Source: Cellulosimicrobium cellulans (lineage in GTDB: Bacteria > Actinomycetota > Actinomycetes > Actinomycetales > Cellulomonadaceae). Taken from it: a stretch of DNA of 64,000 nucleotides. A program made the translations under genes and the position numbers. Below are positions 60,253 through 64,000 of this stretch, one piece after another. The stretch spans positions 1,426,001 to 1,490,000 of the forward strand of contig NZ_JAFBCN010000001.1 of NCBI RefSeq assembly GCF_016907755.1, given 5' to 3'. Each line of letters opens with the position of its first letter. The stretch's first letter is position 1. The notes beneath the pieces were generated by a model, which was not told the origin of the DNA, searched no databases, and worked only from the letters and a program-made list of their open reading frames with translations.

Positions 60253-61005
60253 TCAGGCGGTGAGCACGCGGACCCGTTCGCGGAGCGCGCGCACGACGTC
60301 CGACGCGGGGTCGGCGTCCGTGACGACGCCGGCGACGTCGTCGAACCCGACGACGCGGAACGGCGACGCCGCCCCGACCTTCTCCGACGAGCCCAGCACG
60401 TACGTCTCGGCCGCCCGCGCGGCGAGGGCCCGCTTCGTCGCCGCCTCGTCCGGGTCGCCCGTGGTGAGGCCGGCGTCCGGGTGGATGCCGGTGACGCCGA
60501 GCAGGAACAGGTCGGCCGACACGTGCTGCGCGGCCTCGACCGTCGCCGCCCCGCTGGTCACCGCCGAGTGCTTGAAGAGCCTGCCGCCGAGGACGATCAC
60601 GTCGGCGACGGGGTGCTCGACGAGCGCCGTCGCGACCGTCGGGCTGTGGGTCACCACGGTGCAGCGCAGGTCCGGCGGCAGCGCCGCCGCGACGGCGAGG
60701 GCGGTGGTGCCGCCGTCGAGGATGACGGTGCTCCCGGGGTCGATCAGCCGGACGGCGGCGGCCGCCACGCGTTCCTTGCCCGCGACGGCGACCTGTCGGC
60801 GTCGCGAGTAGTCGGCGACGGCCGGCGAGACCGGCAGCGCCCCGCCGTACACGCGCTGGCAGAGCCCCTCGGCGGCCAGCTCGCGCAGGTCCCGGCGGAT
60901 GCTGTCCTCCGAGAGGCCGAGCTCCTCCGCCGCAGTCTTCGCGACGATCTTGCCGTCGCGGCGGAGCGTCGCGAGCAGGACTTCTCGTCTCTCTGCCGCC
61001 AGCAT
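60253..61005 (-). CDS. DeoR/GlpR-family transcriptional regulator
   Basis: A 250-residue regulator with DeoR helix-turn-helix (AAEELGLSEDSIRRDLRELAAEG, about 23-45) and DeoRC sensor domain (GSTVILDGGTTALAVAAALP; LLGVTGIHPDAGLTTGDPDE). The sensor normally binds a sugar phosphate. It is divergent from a DUF4406/NUDIX pair, with two 20-bp-spaced direct repeats in the 51-base gap that are probable operators. Confidence 0.92.
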   Translation of the reverse strand: MLAAERREVLLATLRRDGKIVAKTAAEELGLSEDSIRRDLRELAAEGLCQRVYGGALPVSPAVADYSRRRQVAVAGKERVAAAAVRLIDPGSTVILDGGTTALAVAAALPPDLRCTVVTHSPTVATALVEHPVADVIVLGGRLFKHSAVTSGAATVEAAQHVSADLFLLGVTGIHPDAGLTTGDPDEAATKRALAARAAETYVLGSSEKVGAASPFRVVGFDDVAGVVTDADPASDVVRALRERVRVLTA

Positions 61006-61015
61006 GGTTCTCCTT

Positions 61016-61045
61016 GGTTATTCCTGATTGTGCACGGTTATGCCT
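61016..61045. promoter_or_regulatory. DeoR-type direct-repeat operator
   Basis: GGTTATTCCT (61016-61025) and GGTTATGCCT (61036-61045), exactly 20 bp apart, fill the gap between the divergent starts. TAGTCT at 61045-61050 is a plausible -10 for the rightward genes. Confidence 0.6.
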
Positions 61046-61056
61046 AGTCTAGAGGC

Positions 61057-61446
61057 ATGATGCGACCTCTGCTCGTCCTCATCGCCGGCCCGTACCGCTC
61101 CGGTACCGACGGCGACCACGCCGCGATGGCGGCCAACCTGCGCCGCCTCGAGGAGGCGGCCTGGCCCGTCTTCGCGGCCGGTCACGTCCCCCTGATCGGC
61201 GAGTGGGTGGCGCTGCCCGTCCTCCGCTCGGCGGGTGCCACGGTGGACGACGACCTGGCGGCGGACGTGCTCTACCCGACCGCGCAGCGTCTCCTGGAGC
61301 ACTGCGACGCCGTGCTGCGCCTGCCCGGCGAGTCGGCGGGTGCCGACCAGGACGTCGCGATCGCCACGGCCCGTGGCCTCCCCGTGTACCACGACGTCTC
61401 CGAGCTGCCCCGCCGCGACGAGGCCCCTGCCGTGAGCGCCGGGTGA
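61057..61446 (+). CDS. DUF4406-type nucleoside-deoxyribosyltransferase-like protein
   Basis: A 129-residue protein opening with [13 protein letters not shown] and containing a Glu in LIGEWVAL and [19 protein letters not shown]. These are features of DUF4406 proteins, which resemble nucleoside 2-deoxyribosyltransferases. Substrate unproven. ATGATG at 61057 lies seven bases after a -10-like element, so the transcript may be leaderless. It overlaps the NUDIX gene by four bases. Confidence 0.8.
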   Translation: MMRPLLVLIAGPYRSGTDGDHAAMAANLRRLEEAAWPVFAAGHVPLIGEWVALPVLRSAGATVDDDLAADVLYPTAQRLLEHCDAVLRLPGESAGADQDVAIATARGLPVYHDVSELPRRDEAPAVSAG

Positions 61447-62108
61447 GCGGCGTCCCCGGGGTCGACGTGCCCGACCACCGCGGCCGCACGGGTCTCGACC
61501 GGACAGGTCGCGGGCTGCGGCGCAACCCGGACGTCGTCGTCCGCGACGTCGAGCTCACGTCGCAGGGGTGGCACGTGCTGCGCCGCACGACCTTCGACCT
61601 CCGGCGCCGGGACGGGCGCTGGCAGACGCTCCAGCGCGAGACGTACGACCGCGGGGACGGGGCGACGATCCTGCTCCACGACGCGGCGCGGTCGACCGTC
61701 CTGCTCACGCGGCAGTTCCGCTTCCCGGCGTACGTGAACGACCATGCGGACGGCATGCTCCTCGAGACGGCTGCCGGTCTGCTGGACGACGACGACCCCG
61801 AGACCGCGATCCGGCGCGAGGTCGCGGAGGAGCTGGGGGTGACCGTCGGGCCGGTCTCACGCGTCTTCACCGCCTACATGAGCCCGGGCTCCGTCACCGA
61901 GAAGGTGCACTTCTTCGCGGCGCCGTACACGCCGCGCGACCGCACGGGCGCGGGCGGAGGGGTGGCGGCCGAGGGTGAGGACATCGAGGTCGTCGAGCTC
62001 GCGCTCGGCGACGCGCTGGCGATGATCGGCGACGGCCGCATCGTCGACGGCAAGACGATCATGCTGCTCCAGTGGTGGGCGCTCGTCGGCGGACGGTCGG
62101 GCGGCTGA
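61443..62108 (+). CDS. NUDIX hydrolase, NudK/ADP-ribose pyrophosphatase-like
   Basis: A 221-residue NUDIX enzyme with the NudK-type box [20 protein letters not shown], followed by LGV, and [15 protein letters not shown], a feature of NDP-sugar pyrophosphatases. It probably hydrolyses GDP-mannose, ADP-ribose or a related nucleotide sugar. GTG 61443 overlaps the upstream stop (GTGA), so both genes are translated together under the DeoR-type regulator. Confidence 0.88.
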   Translation: MSGVPGVDVPDHRGRTGLDRTGRGLRRNPDVVVRDVELTSQGWHVLRRTTFDLRRRDGRWQTLQRETYDRGDGATILLHDAARSTVLLTRQFRFPAYVNDHADGMLLETAAGLLDDDDPETAIRREVAEELGVTVGPVSRVFTAYMSPGSVTEKVHFFAAPYTPRDRTGAGGGVAAEGEDIEVVELALGDALAMIGDGRIVDGKTIMLLQWWALVGGRSGG

Positions 62109-62126
62109 CCGCCCCCGCCTGCGCCC

Positions 62127-63584
62127 TCAGGTCCGGGCGAGCTCGACGGCCTCGCCGAGGTGGCGCGCGGGGAGGATCGTCATGCCCTCCACGGGACGCG
62201 GGAACGACCCGCGCGGCACGACGGCGCGCGTGAAGCCGAGGCGCGCGGCCTCCGCCAGCCGGCGGTCGAGGCCCGTGACGGGGCGGATGTCTCCCGCGAG
62301 GCCGACCTCGCCGAACGCGACGGTGCCCTGGGGCAGCGCCTCGTCCTCGCGCGCGGAGAGCACGGCGAGCGCGATCGTGAGGTCGGCGGCGGGCTCGGTG
62401 ACCTTGGCGCCGCCCACGGTCGACGCGTACACGTCCTGGTCGACGAGCCGCACCCCCGCGTGGCGGTGCATGACGGCGAGGATCATCGCGAGGCGGCTGG
62501 AGTCCACGCCGCCCGTGGTCCGGCGCGGGTTGGTCAGCGAGCTCGGCACCACGAGCGACTGGATCTCGAGCGCGAGCGGGCGCCGACCCTCCAGCGTCAC
62601 GGTGACGCACGTGCCGGGGGAACCGGCGCCCGTGTGCGAGAGGAACAGCCCGCTCGGGTCGGCGAGACCGACGATCCCGTTCTCCGTGAGGTCGAAGCAG
62701 CCGACCTCGTCCGTCGGGCCGTAGCGGTTCTTGACGGCCCGGACGAGCCGCAGGCGCGAGTGCCGGTCCCCCTCGAACTGGCACACGACGTCGACGAGGT
62801 GCTCGAGCGTGCGCGGCCCGGCGACCGAGCCGTCCTTGGTCACGTGGCCCACGAGGATGACCGGCAGGTCACGGGCCTTCGCCGCCGCGATGAGCGACGC
62901 CGCGACCTCGCGCACCTGGCTCACGCCGCCCGGCGCGCCCTCCACCTGGGCGGACGCGATGGTCTGCACGGAGTCCACGACGAGCAGGTCGGGGTCGGTC
63001 GCCTCGATGTGCCCGAGGACGGTCGCCAGGTCGGTCTCGGACGCGAGGAGGAGGCCCGGCGCGAGGGCGCCGACGCGCTCGGCCCGCAGCCGGACCTGCC
63101 CCGCCGACTCCTCGCCGGTGATGTAGAGGACGCGTCGCGGCGTCGGGGTCGGGCGGGCGGCGGCGGCGCGCTCACCGACCGGACGCACCGTCGGCAGGTC
63201 CGACCCGCCGGCCGCGACGTTGCTCGCGACCGCGAGGAGGAGGGTCGACTTGCCGACCCCCGGTTCCCCGGCGAGCAGCACCACCGCGCCCGGCACGATG
63301 CCGCCGCCCAGCACGCGGTCGAACTCCGAGACGCCCGTGGGCGTGGCGCGCGCCGCCTCGACGCTGATCTCCCCGATCGGCCGCGCGGGGGAGCGCGTCG
63401 GCGAGACCGCGGTGGTGCGCGGGCCGGAGGCCGCCGGGGCGTCCTCGGTCACCGTGCCCCACTCCTGGCACTCCCCGCAGCGGCCCACCCACTTGGCCGT
63501 GGTCCAGCCGCACTCGGAGCAGCGGTAGGCGGGGCGGGAGCGCTTGGCGGCCGCGGAGCGGGCCGCGGTGGTCGACGACGTCAC
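62127..63584 (-). CDS. radA: DNA repair protein RadA
   Basis: A 485-residue RecA-like ATPase aiding recombinational branch migration. N-terminal zinc finger Cys-x2-Cys...Cys-x2-Cys (YRCSECGWTTAKWVG, RCGECQEWG), Walker A GEPGVGKSTLLL, KNRYG motif in VKNRYGPTDE, and C-terminal Lon-like domain (VGLAGDIRPVTGLDRRLAEA). GTG 63584 is the start. An insertion of about 20 residues follows Walker A (PVGERAAAARPTPTPRR). Confidence 0.97.
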   Translation of the reverse strand: MTSSTTAARSAAAKRSRPAYRCSECGWTTAKWVGRCGECQEWGTVTEDAPAASGPRTTAVSPTRSPARPIGEISVEAARATPTGVSEFDRVLGGGIVPGAVVLLAGEPGVGKSTLLLAVASNVAAGGSDLPTVRPVGERAAAARPTPTPRRVLYITGEESAGQVRLRAERVGALAPGLLLASETDLATVLGHIEATDPDLLVVDSVQTIASAQVEGAPGGVSQVREVAASLIAAAKARDLPVILVGHVTKDGSVAGPRTLEHLVDVVCQFEGDRHSRLRLVRAVKNRYGPTDEVGCFDLTENGIVGLADPSGLFLSHTGAGSPGTCVTVTLEGRRPLALEIQSLVVPSSLTNPRRTTGGVDSSRLAMILAVMHRHAGVRLVDQDVYASTVGGAKVTEPAADLTIALAVLSAREDEALPQGTVAFGEVGLAGDIRPVTGLDRRLAEAARLGFTRAVVPRGSFPRPVEGMTILPARHLGEAVELART

Positions 63585-63671
63585 GCGCCCAACCTAGCCA
63601 CGACCGCCGACACCGGCGCGACACCCGCGCGACACCGCGACGGGAACGCCCTCGCGCGGGATGCTGGGCGC

Positions 63672-64000
63672 ATGCGCAGGCTCCCGCACGACAGCCCGTG
63701 GTGGACGCTCATCCTCACGGTCGCCTCCACGACGGCGTGCCTCACGGTCTACTACGGGGTCCCGCTGCCGACCGACGAGGCCCGGGAGGTCGTCCAGCTC
63801 GTGGTGTTCGCCGTCGGGCTGGCGCTGCTGTGCGCGCTCCTCGTGGTCCAGGTGCGCCGCCAGCTCCGCGCGTGGGGGACGCCGAGCGTCCGGGTCCAGT
63901 CGGTCATGGGGCTGCTCCTGCCGGTGGTCACGTTCTTCGCCCTCGCCTACTACCTCATGGCCGACCAGTTCGTCGGCATCGAGAACCGCACCGACGCGCT
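63672..64000 (+). CDS. Potassium channel family protein (3' end beyond window)
   Basis: The first 109 codons of a membrane protein (starts MRRLPHDSPWWTLILTV). Three hydrophobic segments (about 9-28, 42-63, 80-101) are visible, ending with MADQFVGIENRTDA, which in actinobacterial ion-channel proteins directly precedes the pore helix and selectivity filter. The filter itself lies outside the window. ATG 63672 is chosen; ATG 63661 is in another frame. Confidence 0.7.
   Translation, partial: MRRLPHDSPWWTLILTVASTTACLTVYYGVPLPTDEAREVVQLVVFAVGLALLCALLVVQVRRQLRAWGTPSVRVQSVMGLLLPVVTFFALAYYLMADQFVGIENRTDA

Noticed and set aside
1-64000. tRNA, rRNA, CRISPR array, transposase or phage genes
   Set aside because: Read for these on both strands; no cloverleaf-like sequence, regularly spaced repeats or transposase-like protein was found. 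The only tandem repeat is coding (52754-52876).

Overview
The window is very GC-rich, with short intergenic gaps, frequent GTG starts and ATGA/GTGA stop-start overlaps. Together with a mycothiol-type maleylpyruvate isomerase homologue, a RamB-like regulator, GTP-dependent PEP carboxykinase and the radA/disA/mutY set, this points to an actinobacterium. My best guess is a plant-polymer-degrading member of the Micrococcales (Cellulomonas/Cellulosimicrobium/Isoptericola type). The genus is inference. I saw no tRNA, rRNA, CRISPR array, insertion sequence or phage gene.

Layout. 1-1690: a LysR regulator (cut by the window edge) divergent from a DMT exporter. 1733-27216: a large catabolic region. It holds a leftward operon (Gfo/Idh/MocA oxidoreductase, CUT1 sugar ABC transporter, epimerase, dihydrodipicolinate-synthase-like lyase, 2-hydroxyacid dehydrogenase), two tandem Tat-exported beta-helix proteins, an acetyltransferase, a GntR/FCD regulator, a rightward operon (ceramidase-like protein, two SDRs, an enolase-superfamily protein), a further SDR, a 2-hydroxyacid dehydrogenase, an FAH-family hydrolase and an SMP-30 lactonase. 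Seven copies of a near-perfect palindrome, ATGCTATAGCAT, lie in the promoter regions of these units. They suggest one regulon under the GntR protein at 17026-17712. The enzyme set resembles non-phosphorylative oxidation of a sugar or deoxy-sugar released by the beta-helix proteins; the substrate is unknown.

27263-43486 is mostly metabolic: an HtrA-like protease, an auxiliary tryptophanyl-tRNA synthetase preceded by a 13-residue leader peptide with three consecutive Trp codons and mutually exclusive hairpins (an attenuator), a PRC-barrel protein, pckG with a divergent RamB-like regulator, an S33 hydrolase and quinone reductase pair, and the glycerol genes glpD-glpF-glpK with a divergent SorC-type regulator.

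43558-58144: an ArgA-like acetyltransferase, then a LacI regulator divergent from a second CUT1 transporter (SBP and two permeases) and a GH127 beta-L-arabinofuranosidase. After mutY and a small membrane protein comes a 1568-residue secreted multidomain glycosidase. Gene order resembles, from memory, the bifidobacterial locus for beta-L-arabinooligosaccharides of hydroxyproline-rich plant glycoproteins (GH127 plus GH121). LacI-type operators lie before both the transporter and the secreted enzyme.

58268-64000: a methyltransferase, disA, a DeoR regulator divergent from a DUF4406/NUDIX pair, radA and the start of a potassium channel. Strong GC-rich stem-loops close most transcription units, and both solute-binding-protein genes are followed by an intercistronic stem-loop before the permease genes.
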